From Xylophilus sp. Leaf220 (GTDB lineage Bacteria; Pseudomonadota; Gammaproteobacteria; Burkholderiales; Burkholderiaceae_C), in contig NZ_LMKO01000022.1 of assembly GCF_001421705.1 (NCBI RefSeq), positions 62,339 through 126,338 of the forward strand: a DNA stretch of 64,000 bases. The letters run 5' to 3'. The translations under genes were made by a program, and so were the position numbers. Numbering within the stretch: position 1 is the first letter of the stretch; each line of letters begins with the position of its first letter. Below the pieces are notes generated by a model. That model searched no databases, was not told where the DNA came from, and worked only from the letters and a program-made list of their open reading frames with translations. This document shows, piece by piece, positions 53,300 through 63,759 of the stretch.

Positions 53300-54040
53300 A
53301 TGGAACGTTTTTCGAACAGGGGCCTGGGCCTGGCCACGGCTGCATGCGCGCTGGCCCTGCTGGCTTGGGACGCCACCGGGCTCGACATGCCGCTGGCCCA
53401 CCTCTTCGGCGGCCCTGCCGGTTTTCCGCTGCAGGACCACTGGCTGCTGACCCGGGTGCTGCACAGCGGCGCCCGCAACCTGGCGTGGATCGTGGTCGCG
53501 CTGCTGTGGGTGGGCGTGTGGCATCCGGTGGGCAGCCTGCGGCGCATCGCCTTCGGCCGCCGGCTGCAGTGGGCGATCACCACCCTGGCCGCGGTGACCG
53601 CGATCAGCCTGCTCAAGGCGGCCAGCACCACCAGCTGCCCCTGGAGTCTGAGCGACTTCGGCGGCGTGGCGCATTACCGGTCGCACTGGGCGAATCTGTT
53701 CGGCTCCGACGGGGGCAGCGGCGGCTGCTTTCCGGCCGGGCATGCCTCGACCGGCTTCGCTTTCCTGGGCGGCTACTTCGCCTACCGGCATACGGATGCC
53801 CGGCGGGCGCGGGCGTGGCTGGTCGGCGCGCTGGTCGCCGGCCTGGTGCTGGGGGTCGCGCAGCAGATGCGCGGCGCCCATTTCATGAGCCATACGCTGT
53901 GGAGCGGCTGGGTCTGCTGGTGCGTGGCCTGGGGTGTCGAGGCGGTGGCGCAACGTCTCCGGGGCCGCGACCCTGTCGCGACGGGCCGTGCGGCGGTGGC
54001 CGCCAACGCCGTCCACCGCGTCCCGGCGGACGGGCGATGA
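53300..54040 (+). CDS. PAP2-family membrane phosphatase with altered motifs
   Basis: 246 residues with about six membrane segments. The PAP2 motifs are present but changed: motif 1 reads LKAASTTSCPW where KxxxxxxRP is usual (Cys for Arg), motif 2 GCFPAGHAST (Ala for Ser before Gly-His), and motif 3 RGAHFMSHTLWSG keeps Arg and His. Related proteins act on lipid A or lipid phosphates. The stop overlaps the next PAP2 gene by 4 nt. Confidence 0.85.
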   Translation: MERFSNRGLGLATAACALALLAWDATGLDMPLAHLFGGPAGFPLQDHWLLTRVLHSGARNLAWIVVALLWVGVWHPVGSLRRIAFGRRLQWAITTLAAVTAISLLKAASTTSCPWSLSDFGGVAHYRSHWANLFGSDGGSGGCFPAGHASTGFAFLGGYFAYRHTDARRARAWLVGALVAGLVLGVAQQMRGAHFMSHTLWSGWVCWCVAWGVEAVAQRLRGRDPVATGRAAVAANAVHRVPADGR

Positions 54041-54735
54041 CGATGGGCCAGTTCCCCGATCCGGCACGGCCCATGCCCGCCGCCTCCTCCGCATCGTCTC
54101 TGCGCACCCGGGGTGCCATGCTGTGCCTGCTGTCGGTCCTGGCGCTGCTGGTGCTGGCCCGCGATGCGGCCACCCACCAGGGCCTGGCCCGCTACGACCG
54201 GGCGGTGTCGCTGCTGCTGCACAACGCCGGCACGCCGCTCCACGCCCAGCTGCTCGGCGGGGTGACCGCCCTGCACAGCACGCTCGGCATCCTGGGCATG
54301 GGCGCTCTCCTGGCCGCCTGCCTGCTGCGCCGCGGAGAAAAGGCGTGGCTGGCGCTGTGGTGCATGGTGGTCCCCGCCGGCATGCTGGCCAACCTGGCGC
54401 TGAAGCACCTGGTCCGCCGGCCCCGCCCGTCGTTCGACGGTGCCCTGCCGCACCTGTCGAACTTCAGCTTTCCCAGCGGGCACACCACCGGTGCGGCGCT
54501 GTTCTACGGGTTCCTGGTGCTGTACGGGCTGGGTCGAACGGCGCAAGCCCCGCGGCGGTGGCTCTTAGTGTTGGCCGCCTGTGCCATGACCGCCCTGGTG
54601 GCGTTCAGCCGGGTGTACCTGGGCTTCCATTTTCCGAGCGATGTGGCAGCGTCGGTGGTGCTGGCGCTGGCGTGGACCGGCGGCGTGCTGGCGATCGCAG
54701 GCCTGCCGACCCGGCCTGCGCTGTCGAAAGCCTGA
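54037..54735 (+). CDS. PAP2-family membrane phosphatase, canonical motifs
   Basis: 232 residues from the ATG at 54037. The three PAP2 motifs are intact: LKHLVRRPRPSF, FSFPSGHTTGAA and SRVYLGFHFPSDV. It should cleave phosphate from a membrane lipid such as undecaprenyl pyrophosphate, phosphatidylglycerol phosphate or diacylglycerol pyrophosphate. Coupling to the divergent PAP2 upstream suggests related substrates. Confidence 0.88.
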   Translation: MTMGQFPDPARPMPAASSASSLRTRGAMLCLLSVLALLVLARDAATHQGLARYDRAVSLLLHNAGTPLHAQLLGGVTALHSTLGILGMGALLAACLLRRGEKAWLALWCMVVPAGMLANLALKHLVRRPRPSFDGALPHLSNFSFPSGHTTGAALFYGFLVLYGLGRTAQAPRRWLLVLAACAMTALVAFSRVYLGFHFPSDVAASVVLALAWTGGVLAIAGLPTRPALSKA

Positions 54736-54903
54736 ATCCCTGTGCTTGACGGCGGGCGACCAGGATGCGCCCACCGGGCAGGGCGCGGCTCGTGATTCAT
54801 GGCAACCGGCAAAATGGGCGACAGCCGCCTTGCCCGTCCCCGCCGCCGCAACACCCATATGCCCCATGCCGCGGTACCGGGGCCTACACCCGTCCGGATA
54901 CCC

Positions 54904-55677
54904 ATGAAACTCGCCACCTGGAACATCAACTCCCTCACCGTCCGCCTGCCGCAGGTGCTCGACTGGCTGGCCGCCAATCCGGTCGACGTGCTGTGCCTGC
55001 AGGAGTTGAAGCTCACCGACGACAAGTTCCCCCTGGATGCGTTGCAGGCGGTGGGCTACCACAGCGCGGTTTTCGGACAGAAGACCTACAACGGCGTGGC
55101 GATCCTGAGCCGCGCGCCGATGACCGAGGTGGAGCGCAACATCACCGGCTTCGACGATCCGCAGTCGCGGGTGATCGCGGCCACGGTGGAGACGGCCGAT
55201 GGCCCGCTGCGCGTGGTCAACGGCTACTTCGTCAACGGCCAGGAGCCGGGCTCCGACAAGTTCGCCTACAAGATGCAGTGGCTCGATGCGCTCAACGCGC
55301 AGATCAAGGCGCAGCTGGCGGCCTACCCGCGGCTGGTGGTGCTGGGCGACTTCAACGTGGCGCCCGAAGACCGCGATTCCTTCGACCCCGACGGCCTGCG
55401 CGACACCATCCACCACACGGTGGAGGAGCGCGCCCACTTCCGCGCGCTGCTCGACCTGGGCCTGACCGACGCGTTCCGCATGTTCGAGCAGCCCGAGAAG
55501 AGCTTCTCGTGGTGGGACTACCGGATGCTCGGCTTCCAGAAGAACCGTGGCCTGCGGATCGACCACATCCTGGTGAGCGATGCGCTCAAGCCGCTGGTGA
55601 AGGCCTGCACCATTGACCGGGCGCCGCGCAAGAACAAGCAGCCCAGCGACCACACGCCGGTGATGCTGGAAATCTAA
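54904..55677 (+). CDS. xthA: Exodeoxyribonuclease III
   Basis: 257 residues from the ATG at 54904. Apurinic/apyrimidinic endonuclease and 3' exonuclease of base-excision repair. Catalytic pieces: MKLATWNINSL, LCLQELKLTD (metal Glu), NGYFVNGQEPGSDKFAYKMQW, GDFNVAPEDRDSFDP, FSWWDYRM and SDHTPVM (catalytic His). The gene is followed by a bidirectional hairpin repeat facing glnG. Confidence 0.96.
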   Translation: MKLATWNINSLTVRLPQVLDWLAANPVDVLCLQELKLTDDKFPLDALQAVGYHSAVFGQKTYNGVAILSRAPMTEVERNITGFDDPQSRVIAATVETADGPLRVVNGYFVNGQEPGSDKFAYKMQWLDALNAQIKAQLAAYPRLVVLGDFNVAPEDRDSFDPDGLRDTIHHTVEERAHFRALLDLGLTDAFRMFEQPEKSFSWWDYRMLGFQKNRGLRIDHILVSDALKPLVKACTIDRAPRKNKQPSDHTPVMLEI

Positions 55678-55678
55678 T

Positions 55679-55721
55679 TGCTATATTTTTCATAGCTAGA
55701 AGCCGGCTTCGGACGCCGGCT
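55679..55721. repeat. Dispersed hairpin repeat, copy C (TAGCTAT stem plus GC stem)
   Basis: GCTAT (55680-55684)/ATAGC (55692-55696), then AGCCGGC (55701-55707)/GCCGGCT (55715-55721), followed by a T-run near 55731-55737 (CTATTTTTTC). It is the reverse-oriented equivalent of copy B at 37457 and sits between convergent xthA and glnG, so a terminator role for xthA is likely. Confidence 0.75.
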
Positions 55722-55817
55722 GCAGCCACTATTTTTTCGAAATCGGGGTGACGCGGCCCGGCATGGACGAGCCGCAACGCCCCCTGCAACCAGCACCGAC
55801 CGGACGGCCGGCCTGCC

Positions 55818-57395
<1,578 letters not shown>

Positions 57396-57432
57396 GAATT
57401 GCGCTTGCCTCAGAGTCAGCTTGGGGTGAATG

Positions 57433-58524
57433 TCATGGCAACGGAATCAGCAGTTTGAAATCCGTCCGGCCGGGAACGCTGTCGCACTCGATCAGGCCGT
57501 GGTGCTGCTGAACGAAGGTTTGCGCCAACGTCAGCCCCAGCCCCGAACCGCCCTCCCGCCCCGATACGAGCGGGTAGAAGATGCGGTCCTTGATCGAGTC
57601 CGGCACGCCGGGCCCGTTGTCGATGACATGCAATTCCAGTGCCAGTCGGTAGCGCTGTTTGCCGAAGGTGATCTGCCGCGCGATCCGGGTGCGCAGCACG
57701 ATCTGGCCGTCGCCCTCGGCGATGCGTTCGGACAGGGCCTGCGCCGCGTTGTGGGTGATGTTGAGCACCGCCTGGATCAGCTGCTCGCGGTCGCCGCGGA
57801 ACTCGGGGATCGAGGTGTCGTAGTCGCGCACCACCCGCAGGCCGCGCGGGAACTCGGCCACGATCAGCGAGCGCACCCGCTCGCAGACCTCGTGGATGTT
57901 GACGTCGCCCACCACGTGCGGCCGGCGGTGCGGCGCCAGCAGCCGGTCGACCAGCGTCTGCAGCCGGTCGGCCTCGTGGATGATGACCTGGGTGTACTCG
58001 ATCAGGTCGCGCGATTCGACCTCCATCTGCAGCAGCTGTGCCGCGCCGCGGATGCCGCCCAGCGGGTTCTTGATCTCGTGGGCCAGGTTGCGGATCAGCT
58101 CCTTGTTGGCCTGGGCCTGGTCGATCAGCCGCTCTTCCCGGTCCTGCTTGACCTGCTGCTCCAGCGGCAGCAGTTCGACCACGATCTCGCTGCGCCGGTC
58201 GGTCTGCGCCACGATCACATGGACCGGGAAGGAATCCTGGTTGGCGCGCTTGACCCATGCCTCGTAGCGCAGCGCCGCGAAGACGTTGCCGTGCGCGCCG
58301 TCGAGCGCGTTGCGCAGCACGTCGGGCTCGGTGAAGAAATCGATGAAGGAGGTGCCCTCGATCGTCCGGCGCGAGGTGCCGATCGCATCCTCGAGCGCCG
58401 AGTTGGCGAACAGCACCGCGCCGTCGGGCCGCACCACCGCCACCAGCGTGGCCAGCAGGTCGAAGGCGCGGTAGCGTGCGGCGCGCGAGGTCAGCTTGGG
58501 AACGCCGGGTATGCGCAGGCTCAT
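57433..58524 (-). CDS. glnL: Nitrogen sensor kinase NtrB
   Basis: 363 residues from the ATG at 58524, overlapping the DUF4124 stop by 4 nt. PAS-like N-terminus (LATLVAVVRPDGAVLFANSALEDAIG), phospho-accepting His in LIRNLAHEIKNPLGGIRGAAQLL, N box ITHNAAQAL, and G boxes VIDNGPGVP and GSGLGLTLAQ. It phosphorylates NtrC under nitrogen limitation under PII control. Confidence 0.96.
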   Translation of the reverse strand: MSLRIPGVPKLTSRAARYRAFDLLATLVAVVRPDGAVLFANSALEDAIGTSRRTIEGTSFIDFFTEPDVLRNALDGAHGNVFAALRYEAWVKRANQDSFPVHVIVAQTDRRSEIVVELLPLEQQVKQDREERLIDQAQANKELIRNLAHEIKNPLGGIRGAAQLLQMEVESRDLIEYTQVIIHEADRLQTLVDRLLAPHRRPHVVGDVNIHEVCERVRSLIVAEFPRGLRVVRDYDTSIPEFRGDREQLIQAVLNITHNAAQALSERIAEGDGQIVLRTRIARQITFGKQRYRLALELHVIDNGPGVPDSIKDRIFYPLVSGREGGSGLGLTLAQTFVQQHHGLIECDSVPGRTDFKLLIPLP

Positions 58525-59042
58525 CGGGAAGCCGGCAGGCGGGCGATCTCGCGCTTGATGCCGGCGATGTCGCCGTCGTTGCGGGCGATGCTGGCCTTCA
58601 ACTCGGCCACGCGGTCGCGGTACTTCTGGCTGTCGGGCGTCTCGTTGGGCAGGCGTTCCGGCGTTCCGTTGGCGTACTCGCGCAGCAGGTCGGCCTGGCG
58701 GGCCTCGGCGCGGCGCAGTTCGCCCTCGAGGATGGCGCGGGCGTCGGAGTCGCGGGCGCGCTGCTCGCCGGTGTCGATGCGGGGCGCCGACGGCGGGGCG
58801 GTGACGACGTTGCCACCGCCACCACCGCCGCTGCCGGCCTGCGGCGCGGTGGACGGCCGGGTGCCCTGGATCACCGTCACGTTGCCGCCCTCGACCAGCT
58901 TGCAGTCGCGCTGCTTGGCGCTCGCGGAGCTGTTGGTGTATTCGTTGCCGCAGCGGTAGATGCGGTCCTGGGCCATGGCGGGCGTCGCGGCCGCCAGCAA
59001 CGTGGCCGCGGCAGCCACGGAAAGAATGAATGCGGTTGTCAT
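58521..59042 (-). CDS. DUF4124 domain secreted protein
   Basis: 173 residues from the ATG at 59042. Signal peptide to AMAQ, then RIYRCGNEYTNSSASAKQRDCKLVEGGNVTVI, the DUF4124 pattern with two cysteines; a Gly-rich linker; and a C-terminal coiled coil (LEGELRRAEARQADLLREY...YRDRVAELKASIARNDGDIAGIKREI). Function unknown. It stands between glnA and glnL in the same direction and is translationally coupled to glnL. Confidence 0.83.
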   Translation of the reverse strand: MTTAFILSVAAAATLLAAATPAMAQDRIYRCGNEYTNSSASAKQRDCKLVEGGNVTVIQGTRPSTAPQAGSGGGGGGNVVTAPPSAPRIDTGEQRARDSDARAILEGELRRAEARQADLLREYANGTPERLPNETPDSQKYRDRVAELKASIARNDGDIAGIKREIARLPASR

Positions 59043-59161
59043 GCGGTGTCGGGTGAGGGGCACGGAGCCGGCCGGGAAGGGCCTCAGTATCCTGCAAATC
59101 CCTCGCCGGGCCACCAAAACCCGTGGATTCGGCGGGCAGAGCCGATATGCGGGCGCCCAGG

Positions 59162-59184
59162 AAAAAGGGCGGCCGAAGCCGCCC
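59162..59184 (-). terminator. Intrinsic terminator after glnA
   Basis: On the minus strand, GGGCGGC-TTCG-GCCGCCC is followed by TTTTT (59166-59162), 25 bp after the glnA stop. A stable tetraloop hairpin plus U-run; it separates glnA from the DUF4124-glnL-glnG unit. Confidence 0.92.
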
Positions 59185-59208
59185 CTGGGAACCCTGCGGT
59201 GCGCAGGA

Positions 59209-60624
59209 TTACAGCGAGTAGTACATGTCGAACTCGATCGGGTGGGTGGCCATGCGCAGACGCGTGACTTCGCCCATCTTCAGCTCGATGTAGGCGTCGA
59301 GCATCGAGTCGGTGAACACGCCGCCCTTGGTCAGGAACGCGCGGTCCTTGTCGAGGTACTCCAGCGCCTGGTCGAGGCTGTGGCAGACGGTCGGCACCAG
59401 CGCGTCTTCTTCCGGCGGCAGATGGTAGAGGTCCTTGGTGGCGGCTTCGCCCGGATCGATCTTGTTCTCGACGCCGTCGAGGCCGGCCATCATTAGGGCC
59501 GAGAAGCACAGGTACGGGTTGGCCAGCGGATCGGGGAAGCGCGCTTCGATGCGGCGGCCCTTCGGGTTGGCGACGTACGGGATGCGGATCGAGGCCGAGC
59601 GGTTCTTGGCCGAGTAGGCCAGTTTCACCGGGGCTTCGAAGCCGGGCACCAGGCGCTTGTAGCTGTTGGTGCCGGGGTTGGTGATCGCGTTCAGGGCACG
59701 GGCGTGCTTGATGATGCCGCCGATGTAGTGCAGCGCGAATTCCGACAGGCCCGCATAGCCGTCGCCGGCGAACAGGTTCTTGCCGTCCTTCCAGATCGAC
59801 TGGTGCACGTGCATGCCGGAGCCGTTGTCGCCGACGATCGGCTTGGGCATGAAGGTGGCCGTCTTTCCGTAGGCGTGCGACACGTTCCAGACCACGTACT
59901 TCAGCAGCTGGGTCCAGTCGGCGCGCTGCACCAGCGTGCTGAACTTGGTGCCGATCTCGTTCTGGCCGGCGCCCGCCACTTCGTGGTGGAACACTTCTAC
60001 CGGGATGCCCAGCGATTCGAGGATCAGGGACATCTCGGCGCGCATGTCCTGCGTGCTGTCGACCGGAGGCACCGGGAAGTAGCCGCCCTTGGTGGTCGGA
60101 CGGTGGCCCTTGTTGCCGCCTTCGATCTTGGCGCCGCTGTTCCACGGGGCTTCGTATTCGTCGATCTTGAAGAACGTGCCCGATGCGTCGGTGTTCCAGC
60201 GGATGCCGTCGAAGATGAAGAATTCGGGCTCGGGTCCGAAGAAGGCGGTGTCGCCCAGGCCGGAAGCCTTGAGGTACGCCTCTGCGCGCTTGGCGATCGA
60301 GCGCGGGTCGCGGTCGTAGGCCTTGCCGTCGCCCGGCTCCAGCACGTCGCAGGAGATGAACAGGGTGGGTTCTTCGAAGAACGGATCGATGTTGGCGGTT
60401 GCCGGATCCGGCATCAGCAGCATGTCGGAGGCTTCGATGCCCTTCCAGCCGGCGATCGAGGAGCCGTCGAATGCGTGGCCCGAGGTGAACTTGTCTTCGT
60501 CGAAGTGGGAAACGGGCACGGTCACGTGCTGTTCCTTGCCACGGGTGTCGGTGAAGCGGAAGTCGACAAACTTGACTTCGTTTTCTTTCACCAGCTTCAT
60601 CACGTCTGCGACGGTCTTTGCCAT
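59209..60624 (-). CDS. glnA: Glutamine synthetase, type I
   Basis: 471 residues. It makes glutamine from glutamate, ammonia and ATP. The signatures are [26 protein letters not shown], the ATP site [27 protein letters not shown], and the adenylylation tyrosine in [12 protein letters not shown], so it is the GlnE-regulated class. A sigma54 promoter and an NtrC site lie upstream, and its own regulators lie downstream. Confidence 0.98.
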   Translation of the reverse strand: MAKTVADVMKLVKENEVKFVDFRFTDTRGKEQHVTVPVSHFDEDKFTSGHAFDGSSIAGWKGIEASDMLLMPDPATANIDPFFEEPTLFISCDVLEPGDGKAYDRDPRSIAKRAEAYLKASGLGDTAFFGPEPEFFIFDGIRWNTDASGTFFKIDEYEAPWNSGAKIEGGNKGHRPTTKGGYFPVPPVDSTQDMRAEMSLILESLGIPVEVFHHEVAGAGQNEIGTKFSTLVQRADWTQLLKYVVWNVSHAYGKTATFMPKPIVGDNGSGMHVHQSIWKDGKNLFAGDGYAGLSEFALHYIGGIIKHARALNAITNPGTNSYKRLVPGFEAPVKLAYSAKNRSASIRIPYVANPKGRRIEARFPDPLANPYLCFSALMMAGLDGVENKIDPGEAATKDLYHLPPEEDALVPTVCHSLDQALEYLDKDRAFLTKGGVFTDSMLDAYIELKMGEVTRLRMATHPIEFDMYYSL

Positions 60625-60677
60625 CAGGGCTCTCCAGTTATTTGCGCGTTGAGAAATAAGTGCGACAGGTGGGGGGA

Positions 60678-60695
60678 ATGCAGTTTCTGTGCCAA
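60678..60695 (-). promoter_or_regulatory. Sigma54 promoter of glnA
   Basis: On the minus strand TTGGCACAGAAACTGCAT: the GG and GC doublets are spaced by 10 nt as sigma54 requires (consensus TGGCAC-N5-TTGCA; one base differs in the -12 half). The start of transcription would be near 60667, about 43 nt before the glnA ATG. Confidence 0.8.
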
Positions 60696-60805
60696 ACGTG
60701 GTGCATCGGCGCCCGCTGCATCGCCGGCTATTCTGCCTTCGCGCCGGCCCGGTTCCCGCGTCTGGGGCGTAGTTTTGTCTGGCAACTGCCTAACGGCGTC
60801 CGCAC

Positions 60806-60822
60806 TGCACCAACTTGGCGCA
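60806..60822. promoter_or_regulatory. NtrC binding site upstream of glnA
   Basis: TGCACCA-ACT-TGGCGCA matches the NtrC palindrome TGCACCA-N3-TGGTGCA with one change. It is about 110-155 bp upstream of the predicted sigma54 start, the usual enhancer distance. Confidence 0.75.
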
Positions 60823-60850
60823 CATCATCGAGCGCACCACTTTAGAACCA

Positions 60851-61735
60851 TCAGCGCACCAACTCGGGGCCGAGCGGCAGATCCATCGACCGCAGCTCCG
60901 CCAACAGCAGCGGAAACACCTTGTCGACCAGAGCCACCTGCCCCTTCACGCCCAGCTCGATGTGCCGCCCGTGCTCGGGGTGGTCAACGCTCGGCAGGCT
61001 GAAGATGCGGATGCCGGCATGGTCGTGCTCCAGGCGCTCCATCAGCGGGGTGAGCGTCGCCTCGATCGAGCCGTAGACGACCACCGAGTGCTCCCGCTGC
61101 AGGTTCTGGTGCGCGAGGTGGGCGTAGTGGTGGTCTAGCACCCACTCGATCATCGGCCAGGCCATCACCGGGAAACCCGGCACGAAGTGCACCGTGCCGC
61201 CGGCCGGGCCGTGGCAGCTGAAGCCGGGAATCTTGTTGTACGGGTTGGGGATGATCCGGGCGCGCTGCGGAAACACGCCCATGTTGAGCCGGTGCACGTT
61301 GTCGGCACGGTCGGGCTCGTAGGGCACGCCCTGCTCGCGGGCGGTGTCCTGCATCCGCTCGCGGATGAGGGCCTCGGCCTCGGGGTGCAGCTGCAGCGGC
61401 TCGCCCAGGGCGCGCGCGGCGCACTGGCGGGTGTGGTCGTCGGGGGTGGCGCCGATGCCGCCGCAGCTGAAGACCACGTCGCGGCTCGCGAACGCCCGCT
61501 CGAGGGTCGCGGTCAGCCGGTCGGGAACGTCGCCCACGTAGTCGGCCCAGGCCAGGTGCAGGCCCCGGGCGGCCAGCAGCTCGATCGTCTTGGGCATGTG
61601 CTTGTCGGCACGCTTGCCCGAGAGGATCTCGTCGCCGACGATGATCAGGCCGAAGGACGGGGCCCCCTCCAGCGCCGGCAGGGCCGACGCGTCAGGAGAG
61701 GGGGCGGTGAGGTGGGGAGTGGTCGGCTGGCTCAT
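60851..61735 (-). CDS. CinA N-terminal/MoaB-type molybdopterin-binding-fold protein
   Basis: 294 residues. The MoCF-fold core is clear: FGLIIVGDEILSGKRADKHMPKTIELLAARG, DVVFSCGGIGATPDDHTRQCAARALG, NPYNKIPGFSCHGPAGGTVHFVPGFPVMAWPMIEW. It resembles the competence/damage-inducible protein A family but lacks the C-terminal amidase domain, so it may be a pyrophosphatase or a molybdopterin-related enzyme. It overlaps the 3' end of the EI24 gene by 44 bp, suggesting coupled translation. Confidence 0.8.
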   Translation of the reverse strand: MSQPTTPHLTAPSPDASALPALEGAPSFGLIIVGDEILSGKRADKHMPKTIELLAARGLHLAWADYVGDVPDRLTATLERAFASRDVVFSCGGIGATPDDHTRQCAARALGEPLQLHPEAEALIRERMQDTAREQGVPYEPDRADNVHRLNMGVFPQRARIIPNPYNKIPGFSCHGPAGGTVHFVPGFPVMAWPMIEWVLDHHYAHLAHQNLQREHSVVVYGSIEATLTPLMERLEHDHAGIRIFSLPSVDHPEHGRHIELGVKGQVALVDKVFPLLLAELRSMDLPLGPELVR

Positions 61736-62585
61736 CCGGCAATGCTAGCGGCTGGCGGCCGTCCGTGCCGGCGCCCGGCGCAGGCTCCGCCCCGGCCCGC
61801 AGCGCCTCCAGCGCCGACAGTCCGAAATGCAGGAACCAGAGCGACGAGAAGGCGAAGACCAGCGTGTAGATCCACACCGCGACGAGCAGCAGCACCGGGA
61901 AGAAGGCCGCGAAGAACAGCGCGCCGGCGGCCCATACCAGGCCCGGCGCCGCCCCCAGGTAGCCGCAGACGATGCCCATGGCCAGCATGCGGCCGCCGTG
62001 GCGCCGGAACAGGGTCTTGCGCTCTGCCGTGCTGGCGTGGGTGGCGAGGGCGTCGAAGGCCATCACCCGGTAGGTGAGCCAGCCCCAGATCAGCGGCGGG
62101 ATCAGCAGCACCAGGGGCGGCACCAGCCACAGCGGCACCGACAGCACCAGCGCCACCAGCGCGACGGCGGTGGCGCCCACCGACCACAGAACGCTCTGCG
62201 CCAGCGACGCACCGTGTCGCCGCTCCAGTGCCGGGAAGCGCCGCTGCGCGACCAGCCCGGTCAGCGCCGGCGTCATCACCAGCGCGACGACCAGCATCGA
62301 GACGACCACGATGACCGGCACCGCCACCAGCACGACCAGCACCGGTGCCAGCGCCGATTGCATGCCGCCCATCTGCAGGCCCTCCAGCCAGGTCCAGAAA
62401 CCCTGCAGCCAGCCGGCACCGCCCAGCCAGTCGAGGGTCCAGGCCACGGCCGGGGACCAGTACAGGTAGCCCAGGCCGCCGGCGGCCGCGACGATCAGCG
62501 CCAGCGGCAGAAGGGACATGGCGATCACCCGCGGGTAGAAGCAGTACGCCAGGGCGCGCCAGAAGGAATCGAAGATCAGGGCCAT
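61692..62585 (-). CDS. EI24 domain membrane protein
   Basis: 297 residues with six or so hydrophobic segments. The family pattern is at the start (DSFWRALAYCFYPRVIAMSLLPLALIVAA) and in the middle (PLIWGWLTYRVMAFDALATHA). EI24/CysZ-like proteins are inner membrane proteins, in CysZ a sulfate channel; this longer subgroup has no assigned function. It precedes the CinA-type gene in the same direction. Confidence 0.8.
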   Translation of the reverse strand: MALIFDSFWRALAYCFYPRVIAMSLLPLALIVAAAGGLGYLYWSPAVAWTLDWLGGAGWLQGFWTWLEGLQMGGMQSALAPVLVVLVAVPVIVVVSMLVVALVMTPALTGLVAQRRFPALERRHGASLAQSVLWSVGATAVALVALVLSVPLWLVPPLVLLIPPLIWGWLTYRVMAFDALATHASTAERKTLFRRHGGRMLAMGIVCGYLGAAPGLVWAAGALFFAAFFPVLLLVAVWIYTLVFAFSSLWFLHFGLSALEALRAGAEPAPGAGTDGRQPLALPDEPADHSPPHRPLS

Positions 62586-62677
62586 CGCGCCAGCATAGCG
62601 AAGCAGGCCTGCGGGGCTGTGTCGGCGTGTGGCGCGACTACCTGCACCCCCCGTTCAGTGCCCCGCGGGGGGACCTG

Positions 62678-63706
62678 TCAGGCGCGGCCCACCAGCCGCT
62701 TCAGCCCCTGCCACTGCTGCGACCAGAACCCGTGGCCGTAGTCGCGCACCCTGCCCTCGGCATCGGGCTCGACCTGGTCCCGGATGCCGGTGGGGTCGTA
62801 GCGCACCACGAAGTCCGAGGTGCGGAACAGCATGTCCCACCACGGCAGCAGCACGCCGAAGTTGCAGCCGCCCAGGCGCGGGCCGACGCTGGGCACGGTC
62901 TCTCCGGCATGGCCGCCCTCCCCGGCGGCGCGCTCCGCGCCGGTCGGCCATTCGTGGCCGATGCCGATGCTGTGGTGCCGCCGGTGGAAGCGCGGGCTGA
63001 CCCACAGCCGCTCGCCCAGGCGGCCGAACCAGACGCGCAGGTTGGCGTGCTGCAGGTTCTCGCTCAGTTGCATGATCGCCACCACCGCGATGAACTGGCC
63101 CGGCGCGATGCCGATCAGCTGGGCCACCACCACCACGATGCAGTCGTGCAGCAGCGAATCGAGCAGGTGGTTGCGGTTGTCGCTCCACATCGTCATCTGG
63201 CGCTGCGAATGGTGCAGTGCGTGCAGGTTCCACCACCAGCCCAGCTGGTGCTGGCCGCGGTGGATCCAGTACTCCAGGAAGTCGAAGACCACCAGGTAGA
63301 TCACGAGGCTGACCAGGGGCAGGTCGGTGACGCCCGGCCAGACCTCGTCGACGTGGAAGGTGCTCCAGCCCTGCACCCGCAGCAGTCCGAACAACTCGTC
63401 GAACAGCGGATCGGCCATGAAGAACAGGGCCACCCGGAACACCCCCAGCCGGTGGATCAGGGTGTAGAAGATGTCGACCCGGATCGCCGCCCGGTCGCGT
63501 ACCGGCTCGGCCGGCCGCCAGCGCTGCAGCGGGCCGATCACCGCCACCATCACCAGCAGCTGCAGCAGGCCGACCAGCAGCCAGCCGGTGGCGTCGTAGG
63601 CGTCCTCCAGCAGGTTGCCCATGTGCAGGGAGAAGAGCAGCGGCTGCACCACGGCTTCGAAGAGCCATTGCTGGGCCAGGGAGAAAAGATCGGTGATCGC
63701 GTCCAT
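62678..63706 (-). CDS. Sterol desaturase/fatty acid hydroxylase-family membrane protein
   Basis: 342 residues. The histidine boxes that bind two irons are present: FLEYWIHRGQH (HRxxH), LHALHHSQRQM (HxxHH), and RFHRRHHSIG (HRRHH). Several hydrophobic segments surround them. Substrate unknown; bacterial members hydroxylate lipids or hopanoids. It lies 53 bp after the deacetylase-type gene in the same direction. Confidence 0.87.
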   Translation of the reverse strand: MDAITDLFSLAQQWLFEAVVQPLLFSLHMGNLLEDAYDATGWLLVGLLQLLVMVAVIGPLQRWRPAEPVRDRAAIRVDIFYTLIHRLGVFRVALFFMADPLFDELFGLLRVQGWSTFHVDEVWPGVTDLPLVSLVIYLVVFDFLEYWIHRGQHQLGWWWNLHALHHSQRQMTMWSDNRNHLLDSLLHDCIVVVVAQLIGIAPGQFIAVVAIMQLSENLQHANLRVWFGRLGERLWVSPRFHRRHHSIGIGHEWPTGAERAAGEGGHAGETVPSVGPRLGGCNFGVLLPWWDMLFRTSDFVVRYDPTGIRDQVEPDAEGRVRDYGHGFWSQQWQGLKRLVGRA

Positions 63707-63759
63707 GGTTCGGTGGTTCTACGCGGTGGCGCGCGGCGCCGGGTACAGGCTGCGGCCGC

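Noticed and set aside
57433..59097. A 554-codon frame that would join the DUF4124 region to NtrB
   Set aside because: NtrB homology starts at the ATG 58524, and the upstream part is the out-of-frame shadow of the DUF4124 gene.
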